Below the pieces are notes generated by a model, which saw only the letters and a list, made by a program, of their open reading frames with translations, did not search any database and was not told where the DNA came from. 64,000 bases of DNA. It comes from Calliopum simillimum (taxonomy: Eukaryota > Arthropoda > Insecta > Diptera > Lauxaniidae). Shown piece after piece: positions 43,409 through 55,840 of the stretch (position 1 is its first letter; every line of letters begins with the position of its first letter). The DNA is taken from contig OX638372.1 of NCBI GenBank assembly GCA_951812925.1, positions 45,568,245-45,632,244 of the forward strand, read 5' to 3'. Both the position numbers and the translations under genes were made by a program.

Positions 43409-45556
43409 TAAGGGTGTGTAAGCGCCTGGCCAAAAATTAAATACCCTACACTGTAGTATTTTGAAAATTTTGCTTGTTCGGGAAATGCCTCACCGTCTTG
43501 ACCGAATTCACTTAGTTTATTTTTTTTTCAGATCTTCCACTAACTATTCCAAGTATCTATGCGAAATTTGGTTTCATTACCTGAAATAACGCTTGCTTAT
43601 ATGGGATATGCCAGGCCCTCATGTAGCCCAGGAAAATAAGACGAAAAAAGAGCTTCTGTGCGAAAAAATTCCCAGTGGAAATTTTTCACCGGAATTGTCT
43701 TTATTTATGCATGATACACAAACTGTGAAAAGTCCATTGCAAAGTCGTGTGCGCATAAAAAGTTATTCGGGCTCAAAGGTCGCTAAAATCAGTTTTTTGC
43801 AAATATCTCGCTTATGCTAACTTTTACAGAAAAATGTTGGTCTCCAATTTTGTAGCACAGGAAATTTCCTACAAAAGTACGTGAAAAGTATTTGCGTACG
43901 ACTTCTAGTTTAAGAGATCACCCAATTTAAAAAGTTGTTAACAGTTATGATATGAAATACTACCTATGAGTTCATATTAAAATATCTTACTTTTTAAATT
44001 GCAATAACTCTTCAATAAGAAGTTGTACAAACAAAATTAAAATGCCATTTGAAAGATAATTTAATTTTCTATATACTGTACAAAATTATTTTTTCGAACG
44101 GCTCATGACCTTAAAAATATTCTTGAATAACCGTTAAGGCTCCGAAATTACTGTTTTTTTAAGGATATCTGCGAATTGGTAAGTACTACGATAAAAATTA
44201 ATGGGACCAGATTTGTAGAGAATTACAAGATCTACAAAAAATAAGCAATATGTGTACACATAAAAGTAACCGTTTAGAAGATATTCCAAAAAAACCCTTG
44301 AAATGCCAAAAAACCGGTTTCTATTGAATATCTTCTATACGGTTACTTCTATGTGTACACATATCGCTTATTTTTTGTAGATCTTGTAATTTTCTACAAA
44401 TTTGGTCCCATTACTTTTTATCGTAGTACTTACCAATTCGCAGATATCCTTAAAAAACCAGTAATTTCGAAGCCTTATCGGTTATTCAAAAATATTTTTA
44501 AGGTCATGAGCCGTTCGAAAAAAAAATTTTGTACAGTGTATAGAAAATTAAATTATCTTTCAAACGGCATTTTAATTTTGTTTGTACAACTTCTCATTAA
44601 AGAGTTATTGCAATTTAAAAAGTAAGATATTTTAATATGAACTCATAGGTAGTATTTCATATCATAACTGTTAACAACTTTTTAAATTGGGTGATCTCCT
44701 AAACTAGAAGTTGTACGTAAATACTTTTAACGTACTTTTGTAGGAGATTTCCTGTGCTACAAAATTGGAGACCAACAATTTTCTGTAAAAGTTAGCATTA
44801 ACGAGATATTTGCAAAAAACTGATTTTAGCGACCTTTGAGCCTTAATAACTTTTTATGCGCACACGACTTTGCAATGGACTTTTCACAGTTTGTGTATCA
44901 TGCATAAATAAAGACAATTCCGGTGAAAAATTTTCACTGGGAATTATTTCGCAGAAAATGTCTTATTTTCCTGGGCTAATGTTAGAGTTTTCCTAGATTT
45001 TTCTCTGCGCTTGCACTTACTTTTCTTAGTGTTTGAGTGAAATTGGTGCCACAGCCTCTTATCCAAATTCACCTTACTTTTTTTCAGAGCTTGCATTCAT
45101 TGATTTGAGTGTTTGTGTGCAATTTGGTTCGGTTATCTCAAAAAACGCTTTCAGTATAACATTTGGAAACTTTTGTTTATATGGGAGGTGCCACGCCCTC
45201 TAGTCCGGATTCGCCTAGTTTTTGCTCAGAGCTTATGTTTACTTTCCCTAGTACTTATGTGTATTTTGCTTCTGTTATTGCGTATAATGCTGTTATTATT
45301 GCATTTTGAATATATTTTTTGTATGGGCGGTAGGCGTGTCCGTTGACCGAGTTGACTTTTACGGCAAAGCCACTGTACCAAATTTCATTAAATTGTCTTG
45401 CTTAGTTTTGTCGTAAAAAATATTTCCACAGATGGACAGCCTGCCAGACAGACTGACATGGCTATATCGACTCAGGAAGTGACGCTGATCAAGAATATAA
45501 ATACTTTTCTATACGTGCCCCGACAAAGTGAACATACCCTGGGTGTGGGGTATAAA
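43409..45556 (+). mobile_element. DINE-like Helitron copy 2, split by palindrome C
   Basis: Starts at 43428 (GGCCAAAAATTAAATACCCT), is interrupted at 43623 by the palindrome, and resumes at 44979-44982. It carries further internal units, a second core at 45451-45500, and ends GGGTGTGGGGTATAAAAT. The segment 45170-45352 is almost identical to 43022-43205 of copy 1, so the two arose by recent duplication. Confidence 0.85.
43624..44978. mobile_element. Giant palindrome C, 1.36 kb, 3-bp target duplication
   Basis: TAGCCCAGGAAAATAAGAC at the left and its exact inverse at the right, with ATG duplicated at 43621-43623 and 44979-44981. The arms pair nearly end to end; the turn is near 44305. They carry the shared modules (CAGTTTTTTGCAAATATCTC, CAATTTTGTAGCACAGGAAA, TTTGCGTACGACTTCTAGTT). 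Deleting it restores a continuous DINE internal unit. Frame 44353-44625 lies in an arm. Confidence 0.95.
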
Positions 45557-45579
45557 ATATTATTTTTACATAAAATTAG

Positions 45580-45782
45580 TAACTTGTTAAGCCTCTACAC
45601 CACTGATCTTTATGATGAAGGGTATACAAGTTTTCATATAAAGCAAATGTCTGTTCAAACATAAATATTTTTTTACTAGAATTATTAAGTAAAAATGATA
45701 ATGAAATTAAGTGTTATTTATATTTATTTCTTTACTACTCGAGTGGAGTAAAAATTATGACACACATTGTTCTCTGTGTGGG
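45580..45782 (-). mobile_element. Inverted fragment of the 18165-type TIR element
   Basis: Reverse copy of about 18170-18365: ATGATGAAGGGTATACAAG, ATGTCTGTTCAAACATAAAT and a CTCGAGTGGAGT / AATTATGACACAC block, ending TTCTCTGTGTGG. Only the left part of the family is present. A shorter inverted piece of the right part lies at about 42345-42490. Confidence 0.65.
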
Positions 45783-46141
45783 GCTTACGATTTATTAAAG
45801 ACCAAATATCGACTTTTTCTGGAACTTCTTAAGGGCGAACTTTCATTAAACATCGATAGTTTCCTGGTTTTTGAGATAAATTTGTAAACTTTTTAAAAAA
45901 TCATAGCTTTTAAACACTTAGACCTTGGGTGGGCCATGATTCTCATCAAAATAACGCTAATATAAAATAGATATCATTTACAGAAAAATTGCTTTGTACT
46001 ATTGAAAGCACAAACATCGCTTACAGATACCATGTTTTTAAATCGATCGAATAAATGTATCGATATTATTAAATTAAAAGTGCGCAAAGCATTAAATTTA
46101 AGGGAAAACTTACATTTTAATAATTTTGTTTGTTAGATGTC
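45783..46141. other. Intergenic
   Basis: AT-rich, no gene recognised. Confidence 0.35.
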
Positions 46142-46489
46142 TTATGCCCAGACAGACGGCAGTGCTAATGCACATTACAAACGCAATAATGTAAATCTTT
46201 TATTGCACGATTTTAGGCATTTTTAAATACATATTTCATAGATATTGACTAAAAGAAAATTTCCCAATTCAGGGTCCAAAAAAAAAAAAAAGCAAATTTT
46301 CTGATGCTTAACTCACTTTTATTCTTGTTTTTGATGTTTTAGAAATTTTCGGACCTTGAATTGGAATATTTTCTTTTAGTCAGTTTCAATGAAATATGTA
46401 TTTAAAAAATGCCTAAAATCATGCAGCCAAAAGTTTTACATTATTGCGTCTGTAGTGTGCAATAGAGCTGCCGTCTGTCTGGGGCATTA
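46142..46489. mobile_element. 348-bp foldback MITE
   Basis: TTATGCCCAGACAGACGGCA at the left and, inverted from the right, TAATGCCCCAGACAGACGGC. Pairing continues through ACATTATTGCGT and AAATATGTATTT-type blocks to the middle (GACTAAAAGAAAAT / ATTTTCTTTTAGTC). No clear target duplication. Confidence 0.85.
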
Positions 46490-47300
46490 CTGCATTAATG
46501 GAAACACGAATAACACATCAAAGTTGCTTTTTTTCTGAGTGTACATGCAGCTTATTTAAATCACTTCATCAATTCCACCTTCACACTAATGCCTGATTTT
46601 AAGCAACATTATTGGCCAATTAAATTAAGATGAATTTATAGCATCACATAACACTTCATGCCTAAAGTATTCATACCAAACAAATCATACAAGATACGAT
46701 TAAACTCTGGCACATGATATCAAACATTTTTATCCCTTACACATTGAGTTGTTTGTAGCTTTGCTTGGAAAAGTTTTTGTCACCACCATCAGAAAAGGCC
46801 AAAGGCAGCATGAAATCCTATTAGAAGTATAAACGGATAAGATGTAAATTTACCAAAACGTTTAAGGGCAAAGTTTTCAAGCCAATTGAGGCTAAAAACT
46901 TTACAATATGCAAATCTTTTGTGTGTTGTAACTAAAATTACCCAAATATGAAACGTTTAAGAAATTCAATTCAATTTTTTCCAAAAGCAAATTGGCAAAA
47001 TATTAAATTTTACTTTTAAAATAAACAGTATTCATTGAATATAGAAGAATAAGAAAAAATAAATGAAATAAAAGGCGAACATTAGCCAGAATCTAGATAA
47101 ATAAAACGATATTGCATACGTACAGTGTTATCTCTTATAGCAAGAGAGCAATTTAGTTGTACCATGTTCTTTCATGACTCCTTGAAAATAAAAAAAAAAA
47201 ACAAAGAAATTAAGGCGCTACACTACTGCGTAAGATATTTTTGTTGTTGTTCGGTTTCTTAACATTTCTGTCGTTTAAATGTACTGTACTCTTTATATTT
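46490..47300. other. Intergenic, no gene recognised
   Basis: AT-rich. A lone DINE-like unit (TGGGTGGTACCACACCCACT) follows at 47313-47350. Confidence 0.4.
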
Positions 47301-47639
47301 TAACATTCATGTTTATGGGTGGTACCACACCCACTGGTGTTATGTCGCCCACTTTTTTCTCAACAGCACTACTTAATTCAAATATTGCGTGAGTTATGGG
47401 ACATCCTTTAGTATTCCTGATAGGCGTCAACTTCTGAGTTGAAATAATGATTAGTCAAAATAATCATGTGTGTTTATCTGTAGAAAGATAATTTGATGAA
47501 ATTTTGTACAGTCTCTACGTCCGAAAAGTTTGAAAACGAGCGAGAGCGGTGTACGGACGCGCGTACAAACAAATATATGATATATTTGGAAAATTAATCG
47601 GATCTATTTAAACGTGGTATATGGTAGACTGACTTAAAG

Positions 47640-48130
47640 TTGGTTGAAAATTAAGGTTGCATGGAATTGTGTTCCAATCGCACCAAAATGCTCTCTTTGA
47701 TGTAAATAAGCGCCATGTAAAATTTGGTCCATACCATTTGAAAAACCGAAAAGTGGTCATTAATATGAAAAACAGTTTTGTTTCAAAATTTAAACTGTTC
47801 AACTTTATATTTGCCATCCATTATTCTATAAGTTTTGTAATTTTGGAGACATTGCCCATTTCATTTCATATCTTTATTTTCAACCTTGAATGGAAAATGT
47901 TTTTAAAACTACAGAACTTGCGAAGGAATAAATTGCTGACTCGAATTTAGCGGGTCAAAATCCATATAACTAGAAAGTTTAAATTTTGATAAATACAAAA
48001 TTTTTTTTTGTATTCAGGATCACTTTTTGGTCTTTCAAATGGTTTCACATGGTTCTTAAATAAGAGAAAATTTTGGTGGCATGGAAGCGCAATTCCAAAA
48101 GACTTTAAAATTTTAGACCACCCTAGTATA
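47640..48130. repeat. Degenerate foldback
   Basis: GGAATTGTGTTCCAATCGCACCA on the left is an imperfect inverse of TGGTGGCATGGAAGCGCAATTCC on the right. Weaker pairing extends through CATTTGAAAAACC / GGTCTTTCAAATG and CAAAATTTAAACTG. Frame 47657-47950 lies inside. Confidence 0.6.
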
Positions 48131-48172
48131 GGGTATTTAACTTTTTGCCAGGCCGAAGATAACAAACACCCT
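48126..48172 (-). mobile_element. Inverted DINE-like terminus
   Basis: GTATAGGGTATTTAACTTTT followed by TGCCAGGCC and AACAAACACCCTTAC is the reverse complement of the leading motif (GTAAGGGTGT...GGCCAAAAATTAAATACCC). Confidence 0.7.
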
Positions 48173-49300
48173 TACTATTTTTTTTTTTTTCTGTATTTCC
48201 ACTCACTTTAATGAATAGTAAGCTGTATAATTCAAGTACCTTTAAATTAAAAGAAAAAAAAAAAAAACCTGCATTTGTAGCATTTCCAGGATATAAGGAT
48301 ATACTCTTAAGTAACTACAAATTTACTACAATTTTCTTTTGCTTTAAGTAAGACATTCAATTTGGCTCCATTTAAGCAATAGAAGTCAATTTACTTGGCA
48401 AACTGATTGTGGGATGATTTCAATTGCTGAGGATTAAATAGAAATTCACTTGAACGCATGAGATTTGTTTGGGTTTCAACGCTGCTCTGTGCAGTGGAAG
48501 TAGCAGTAACTTCACACTAAGCTGCTACTTTGGCTGTTTATTTATTTCCCCATTTTTCTGTTTCTCTACTTGAAGACTGCCGCCACCGCTGTTGTTTTCT
48601 TTAAGAAATGCCAACATTCAATGGTGGTGGTGGTGGTGGTGGGAGTATTCACGACCGCCACTGTTTACCCCCCTGCCACAATGCGGCGTTAACAACAAAC
48701 AACACTTGGAACGGCGTGAATTGTTGTTGTTTTGCGTGTGCTGAGTCGTAAAACCAATGTGGGGGAAACAAAAAAGGATGAGATTGTTAAAGGAGCAACA
48801 TTGATATGTTTGCACATAATTCGCAAGTGACATTGAAGGAAATCTGGAACGCGTGCTGGGAAACTAATGATTAAATAATGTGAACAATTCATGGTTGGCT
48901 GTAGGCGCAATATTACAATAAAAATAGACTGATTTCTTAATTTCTGGAACAAAAAAATGCAGAATTCTCCACTCTTAAATATTCACGACCATATTCTCAT
49001 AATATTTGTTACACAGTCCAACAAATTGATAGCCAACCGATCTGAATTTGATCACGATAACTTTTTTTGAATACTTCAGGGTCGCTGATTTCGTTTTTTC
49101 CTATCACGTCTGAGATCCGCGTTATCCTTGATTTAAAACGCTGACTCTGAATTAGTCAAAAAAGCTATCGAGATCAAATTCAGATTTTTTTGTTGCATAG
49201 TGTTATTATTCTCGAGAAACTTTTAAAATTATTCGCTCACGACTAGTCGACTATAAAGAGTTTAATTCCTTTCAAATGCTGAATCGTTAGGAAATTATTT
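48173..49300. other. Intergenic, no gene recognised
   Basis: Includes a GGT microsatellite at 48621-48643. No domain-bearing frame. Confidence 0.4.
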
Positions 49301-49359
49301 TTCGTGCAGACCTTACACTTTGTGCCAATAAATATCTATTTTTTTGAGGTCCACTTTCC

Positions 49360-49890
49360 AATGAGGAACGTCTGACCGTTCGTAGAAAGCAAGGAAGTGA
49401 AAAAAAATAAATTTTTTGATAATCCAAATGCTGCCAAGAAGGTGATAGCTCTTCTTAAGAAAAATCTCAATATTTCGACAAGAAAAGTAGCTGTGAAAGT
49501 TCAAGGCTCTGAGGCCTTTGTCAGAAAAGTTAAAAAGGAGAAAGGGCTTAAGTCATTTAAAGTCCAAAAAGTTGAGGACAGAACTTCCGAAAGGAACTTT
49601 GAGGCAAAAAACGAGCCAAAATACTTTACCGAGAGTTCATAAAAAAATTTGACTGTTTCATTATGGACGATGAGACTTACGTACTTTGTGATTTTTCGCA
49701 GCTTCCAGGTGTCGATTTTTATATTGCAGATCATAGAGGAAATGTTCAAGAAGAGTTTAAGATCCAAAAAAGATGAAGAGTCCAAAGAAGTTTTTGGTAT
49801 GGTAGGCAATCTGCAGCTGCGGTAAACGAAGCAGTTCATTTGTTTCAACTGGGACGATTAACACCAAAATATACATCCAGGATTCAGTGC
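49360..49890 (+). pseudogene. Decayed mariner-type transposase fragment
   Basis: The frame at 49397 reads KFFDNPNAAKKVIALL, LNISTRKVAVKVQGSEAFV and GLKSFKVQKVEDRTSERN (helix-turn-helix DNA-binding part). After a frameshift near 49640 comes KKFDCFIMDDETYVLCDFSQ, with the first catalytic aspartate in the MDDETY motif, and then FYIADHRGNVQEEFK. Another shift near 49770 and loss of the C-terminal half near 49888 leave it non-functional. This belongs to the IS630/Tc1-mariner superfamily but is a different lineage from the pseudogene at 4095-6183. Confidence 0.88.
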
Positions 49891-49914
49891 GTTTCTTTTT
49901 TTTTTTTTTTGTTT

Positions 49915-50092
49915 GAACTTTACAGTATGGTAAATATCACTTACATTTTTTTTTTAAATACTATACTCTAAGGTTATCCGAAAATTCAGTATTTACTAAA
50001 ACATTAAGGTAAATTTATTTTATTGGAGAGTTGTCACTATAATGACTTGAAATTGTAGTAAAATTTACCAGAAATGAAATAGTAAGGCGGCA
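49915..50092 (+). mobile_element. Right-hand fragment of the 18165-type TIR element
   Basis: Matches about 18640-18880: CTAAGGTTATCCGAAAATTC, GAGTTGTCACTATAATGACT, TGAAATTGTAGTAAAATTTA. It lacks the 52-bp insertion present at 18695, giving the empty site. Confidence 0.75.
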
Positions 50093-51468
50093 AACACGTC
50101 ACTTTCTTAAGCAAAGTACTGAACAATAGCAATGAGGAGCAGCAAGTATTACTCTTTGCTCCGGTAAACATGCTATCCTTAGTTCCTTTTCTGCATGCTC
50201 AGTTCGACTGGGTAAGTGCTCCATTAAGTTTTACTTACACACAAGGAAAATCACACGTCAGACATTTATCCTTCCATTATTTCATTAAATTTGATTTGCT
50301 GCGTTTTGTTTTGCCACTTTTTTTTTGACGAAAGGATTAATTTGCATTAATTTTCGTGGTAAGTTGCCTTTTCTTCTTTTTGCTTTTTTGCATTTATCAT
50401 CACTGACACAGAAACAAATGCATTGACACGAACACATGCACATACAAAAACAAAAACCGTGGATGTGTACAATCACAAAAGACCCTGTAGAAAATTGTGT
50501 AACTCCAAAATTATCATTTGCAACTGCGTACAATATTTGTTAATATTATTCTCCTTATTGATAGTAAGCCATTTGAGTTTATTTATGGGTTAATTTATTC
50601 TCTCGATTGTTACAGTCTACTCAACACACTGAGCAAAATTGCAAAAAACATATCTTCAATCTCTAAGTTAGATTACCTTAACAAATTTTCTTTGTGATAG
50701 GTACCAGAGAATAAAACTACTTGTAGATGAGATCAGCACAAAATCTGTAATTTTTAATTAGATGTGGTCAATGCTGAATTGAAAGATTTCTTTCTCGGCA
50801 GTCAGTCCTGATCAACAAAGTCATTTTTAACCTCTGCCTTTTCATCAAAGGATCGAAGTGCTTTTGATATTTGGACAAGTGCTTTGTAGAAGAAAATTGC
50901 TTTCGACGCAGACTATTCTTGGAACAAGTGGAATTCGATCTTTCACTTAATGAAAGTTGGGAGCATTTATCTAAGCCATATGTCACTGTTACAAAGGAAG
51001 AAATCCAAGCATTACATAAACGAATTACATAGGCAATTGTATCAATATCTGTCAAATATCAGTGAGTTCAATACAAAATGTAGCAATTTGTGTGGCAGAC
51101 AATTAGGTCGATGGACGAAACTCGCTACTTTTTATTTTTAAACGTTGATGGTTAATTTCTTTCTATTCAGCCTATACAAATCGAGAAATTAAGTGCACTA
51201 CGCATGCCTGCTCACTGCGATATATTCTTTAACGGGAGGAGGTAAATCGAGACGAGAGTTGAGCAGCGATATTTGAAAATTTTCATTGAAATATTTCATG
51301 TTAACCTCCTTTTTTCAAAACCTTGGTCCTAGGCATTTCTTGTATTTGGTAAGCCTTAGTGAAATTTATCGTAAAAAACGTCATTGAATCTTTTATCTGC
51401 GAGTTGTTCTAAGCACTTTCCCGAAAAAAAAATTTTGAGTGCCAGAACTTTTCATTCATCGGATATAA
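50093..51468. other. Intergenic; unassigned open stretch 50768-51141
   Basis: No gene is supported. At 50768-51055 (minus) and 50950-51141 (plus) frames overlap. On the plus strand, FDLSLNESWEHLSKPYVTVT-like sequence near 50935-50990 could be a worn coding relic but I cannot name it. Confidence 0.35.
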
Positions 51469-51818
51469 TAGCTGTGTTTTAGACGACTGTCTTCAGTGTT
51501 TAGTTAAGCACGTATGAGAAAGCAACAACTAAAGCGCATAATTTCACACAGATAAATTTGCGTGTTTGATTATTATGTACAAAGTTGACTGTTGATGTTG
51601 CCATACTACACTGAATATTAGCTATGCTGTAGCCGTGTTTAATACGATTTTAACATAGTGGCACCATATTTTTACCGATTGTCTTGGCAAGCGGAGGAAA
51701 GTGGTGCGGAAACAAGCAGTAAAGTAAAACAAAATAAGAAGAAAGAGATAGCACCAAACTCGTTTTAGAAGAACAGTGATAACTACGTTTTAGCACTTTG
51801 CCGTCTAAAACACAGCTA
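51469..51818. mobile_element. 350-bp MITE
   Basis: TAGCTGTGTTTTAGACGACT at the left pairs with the inverse of CCGTCTAAAACACAGCTA at the right. A related motif (GTAGCCGTGTTTAATACG) occurs inside near 51630. The ends are TA, possibly the target site. Confidence 0.8.
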
Positions 51819-53234
51819 ATTTTGCTTTGCCTGAAGTTATTCTAAAAACATAACTTAATAGTCTTGAACTGGTATGATTTCCAACAGGGGTGTTTTGAAA
51901 AATGCCAGTCGTTTGTAAAATTAGCCAAAGAATCAAAAGCAATTACAAAATCCCGCAAGCAACGAAAATTAAAAAAAAAAAAAAAAAATTGAGAACAAGG
52001 GCAAAAAATTAAAAAAGATAAAAAACATCAACGCAATGGTAACACTGGTATATAATTAAATTGTATTGCCACTGCGTAAACACAAAAAGGATTATGTACG
52101 TTATGTGTAGGCAACTGAGCTGGATTTACACTAATATGCACAGGGAATGTGTACGAGTGTTGGTTGTTTTGTTTTAAACACAAAGAAGCGTAAAACTGAA
52201 ACGGAAGAGAAAGTGTAGAAAGAAGTGTGAAATTGAATTATTTACAATGAACGATTAGAGTGATGAGTGAGTGATATGAGTTTTTAGTGAACGAAATGGC
52301 TGAAGAAAATTTTTCCACATAGCGCCAATCTACAATTATGAGCAATTAAATTCATTACGTAAAATTTGATTTAAACCAATTTATAAAATGGTGAATTCGT
52401 TTGTTGCTTAAAGCGTGCACCTACTGTAGCTTTCATAATATTTATCAATTAGTTAAACTCTTTTAAGTGTTAACCAAATATATAAGTCTAATTTTTTTTT
52501 AAATTTACGAGTAGGCCATAAAAATCATATTTATTCCTTCTGTTTACGCGGAGAAATGGGTAAACTTCAACTCCCAAACTCCAGTTTGATTCCTCGACAA
52601 ACGGCAGCACTACCCAACTACTCGATCTGTAACTACTCGTTATAGGCGATGATCAAAACTTGAAATAACAGCGTTGCCATTGTGACACTTTCTGTGTCAC
52701 ATGTGACACCTATTTTTTGGCTGTGACACCGAAAAAATATCAGATTTTTGTGACACCACGATTTTCCACACGGTATCACGGACTATTAGGATATTTTATT
52801 TTTTTAGTAAGTGTGGCTAATTGAAAAAGTACTTTCGATCTCCAAAAAGTACTTTCCCGCATTGAATTAAAAATCTGGCAACACCTTGTGAACTTATGAA
52901 ATGTCAAAATCAGATTACTATTAAATTTTGTTGACTGTTGCCATTTTTGCCGGTGCTAAAAAATCCAAAAAATGAAAAGAAAACAAAGATCTTCAGTAAT
53001 GGAGAAGTAAGTTATCTGAAATTAATTCACACAAGACCAGTTTGTAGCTCATTTTGAAAACGAAGAACAGTACTTAATGATGCATATAATATAAAAGAGC
53101 AAAATAGTTTCATGCGTCTTCTATACAATATCATATATCGTGTGTCTGAACAGTTTTTGTTTCTACCTTCAACCTTCTTTCAAAAACTGCGTGAATCTTA
53201 ATTTGTTGGTTTTTTTTTTTCAATTAAATTACGA
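51819..53234. other. Intergenic; cluster of TGTGACAC motifs at 52680-52765
   Basis: No gene recognised. Five TGTGACA[CT]-type octamers in both orientations lie within 85 bp, including the perfect 16-bp palindrome GTGTCACATGTGACAC. Confidence 0.4.
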
Positions 53235-53332
53235 ACATAATGAGCCATTTCCTCAAACTGCAATAGAGAATGCACGGCAGTCTAAGAAGAATTCCCCGGG
53301 AATATTTATTCACGATAACCCTCATTGTGAAA
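53235..53332 (+). repeat. Second copy of the 15950-16055 repeat
   Basis: Contains CCTCAAACTGCAATAGAGAA, GCACGGCAG and CCCCGGGAATATTTATTCAC. In frame it reads PQTAIENARQ and PGIFIHDNPHC. Function unknown. Confidence 0.6.
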
Positions 53333-54540
53333 CACTCTTTGTCCTTTAAATATATTTCCAGAATCTGAATTTAGAGACGGTACTACGATAAAAACTTAAA
53401 CTGCTTGCAAACAATAGTTTAAACTCCTATAGGATTGAATATAATACGTAAAATTGAAGGGTGTTAGATGACTCCAATATGTACAATCAGAGACTGTTAT
53501 ATGACACCTTCTTGGAATCGCTATGACACTCCATCTTTTAAGTTGATTGCAACGCAGTAAAATATGTATGTAGAATGCTTTTTAGCACTGACGAGTGTTG
53601 CCCGTCTCGCTCACTCGTATTCAATATTAATTGCTGACAAAATTGCTCAGCACATTGGACTAGTTGAAAATTAACCATGCAGCAAGCAATTGCAGCTTTA
53701 TATATGTGAATTCTCAAAAACTTTTAATCAATTAAGACTTTTCACATTGCATATTAATTACATCCCTGACGCGCTTACCTTAAGTTTTAAGAATTTTTCG
53801 TCTTTGGCAACTCTTAATGAAATTTTTTGTAGGATATTTTTGCAAATTTTTTTTACCCACTGTGACTCAGTTTTAGAAAAAGCGGTCAAAAAGACCCATA
53901 AAATCAGGATATAATAGGTTAATGTATTCTAGGAAAATAATCCTTGTGTGATTTCGTTATGATCTTGTGAGAACGAGTTTTGTCCAAAATGTAGTTTTAG
54001 AGTTTAACAGTGGGGTGAAATTTGGAAAATATTTATTTTTAGAACTGCTTACTGATTTTAACGATTTTTTTGCTTTCGGAATAAAATTTTTCTTTTTTTG
54101 TGTTCAGCAACTAGTGAAATTGAATAGCAAATATTTCTGTGGTACATACTGACTCAATATTCCCCTATTTTAGGTGTCATTTTTGTACCTTTTTAAGAAA
54201 AGGGCAAAAATAACCCACATATAGAGGTTGTGCAGGGTTAAAATTTTCTACAAAATAATTCCCCGCAATATCCTGCATAAGTTTACTGAACACATGATAC
54301 ACCTCAAATGTAAGGATCATATAGTTAAATTCATCGATTTAACACAAGAATGCGGTATTTTTGGTTTTTTCATATACAGTGGATAAAACAACTTCAAAAA
54401 TCGATAAAAAAAATGTGACGTGCTGGAGAAAAACCACGAGGCACGGGTATTTTTTTATTAACGTCTACTTTAAGAATTTTTGGATTTTCTCATGTGTTTT
54501 TTTTTTTGTGTCGAACGGTGTTATTTTAACATTTTTTCGA
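53333..54540. other. Intergenic, no gene recognised
   Basis: AT-rich. Relics such as TTTTAGAAAAAGCGGTCAAA near 53871 resemble sequence near 14214, hinting at another old repeat. Confidence 0.4.
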
Positions 54541-54560
54541 ATCAAATTGTCCATTTGCTA

Positions 54561-54655
54561 AGCAAATTTAACTTTTTTCAAGACAAATTAAACTTTTCTC
54601 AAATCAAATTAAACTTTTTCCAATCAAATCTACATTTTTCCAAATCAAATAAAAA
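54561..54655 (-). repeat. 21-bp minisatellite, short inverted array
   Basis: About four to five units of the reverse complement (CTTTTTCCAATCAAATTAAA) of the unit that makes the long array at 55841-57170. Confidence 0.8.
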
Positions 54656-54804
54656 AAAATGTAAAATTTAAGTAACTTAACTAAAATAAAAACAAACTAA
54701 GAGTTAATAAAAAAAGTGCATAAATAAATTTCATCACAATACTGCACTATCAAAGAAAAAGTTTCTTGTGAACTTAGACTCCATTTAATAAAAAAAAAAA
54801 AAAC

Positions 54805-55076
54805 TTGACAATTGAGGAGTGGCCGTACCAAAGGGCCTAAGTAGTATTTCCAGGCAAAAGTAACGTCATCATATGAAACGGGTGACATTTTTTTGATGTT
54901 AATAAAATGGTTTTCTGTTTTCATTAAAAATTTACTTGATAGTGTGAAATTCATGTCATTATGTTAAAAAAATTATAACATTCAAATAACCGACTATAAA
55001 GCACATAAAAAGAATGACATTACTTTTGCCGAAATAGTACTTAGGCCCTTTGGTACGACCACTTCTCAATTGTTCA
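54805..55076. mobile_element. 272-bp MITE
   Basis: TTGACAATTGAGGAGTGGCC and, inverted from the right, TTGAACAATTGAGAAGTGGT; both continue CGTACCAAAGGGCCTAAGTA. The arms are about 38 bp. No clear target duplication. Confidence 0.88.
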
Positions 55077-55840
55077 AAGTCCAAGTAGTGCCCATATTTA
55101 TATGTTCTCAAAGTCGCATTTGAATAATTTCACTTTAAAATTATTTTAATTTCAATGTTGTTTCGCAACAACTTTTATTTCAAAATTAAATTTTAATCTT
55201 CTCGCCAGATAATTGAAAACTCCAAAATGTTTTACACTCTCGACTTCAAAATAATGGTATTCACATTCACATCCATATCCACGAGAACTGCTACAGTTGG
55301 CAGTAATTTAACAAACAATTTTGCAATTCCAGCCCTCCTCTTGGTGCTACACCCACCAAAGAATTTTCAAATGCATAACAACAAGAGCGACCAACAAACA
55401 ACAATAACATGGCACATCCAACAATAACAAAAAACAAAATAACAAAAATAATTTATGTTCAGTTGTTTTCGTTTCAATGTAAAATTTTAATCCAAAAACT
55501 AATATTTTCGGTGTCGCCCTTAAATTTTCATTTGTTTTTTTTTTATTTGTTGTTCGCATGCTGCGTGTGGCATGACGCACGCCCTCTATTTTGTATGCAT
55601 TTTCATTAGTATGGTTGGCAACACTGTTTTTGTGTATTTCACACACTTTCGTCCTTGCAATGTATTTTTTACTGTGAATGCGATGTTGTTGTTTTGCAGT
55701 TCATGAATTGCGAATTTTGTTGTCAGTTGATGGGTTGATGTTGTTTTGCTTAAGAGCGGAACAGAGTTTTTAATTAACCCTTAGCTAACGAAGATTTTGC
55801 CTTTATTTGAGATAAGTTTTACGTGATTTTTATCCAATAA
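55077..55840. other. Intergenic, no gene recognised
   Basis: AAC/AAT-rich near 55380-55450. Overlapping frames on both strands at 55347-55646 have no domain. Confidence 0.4.
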
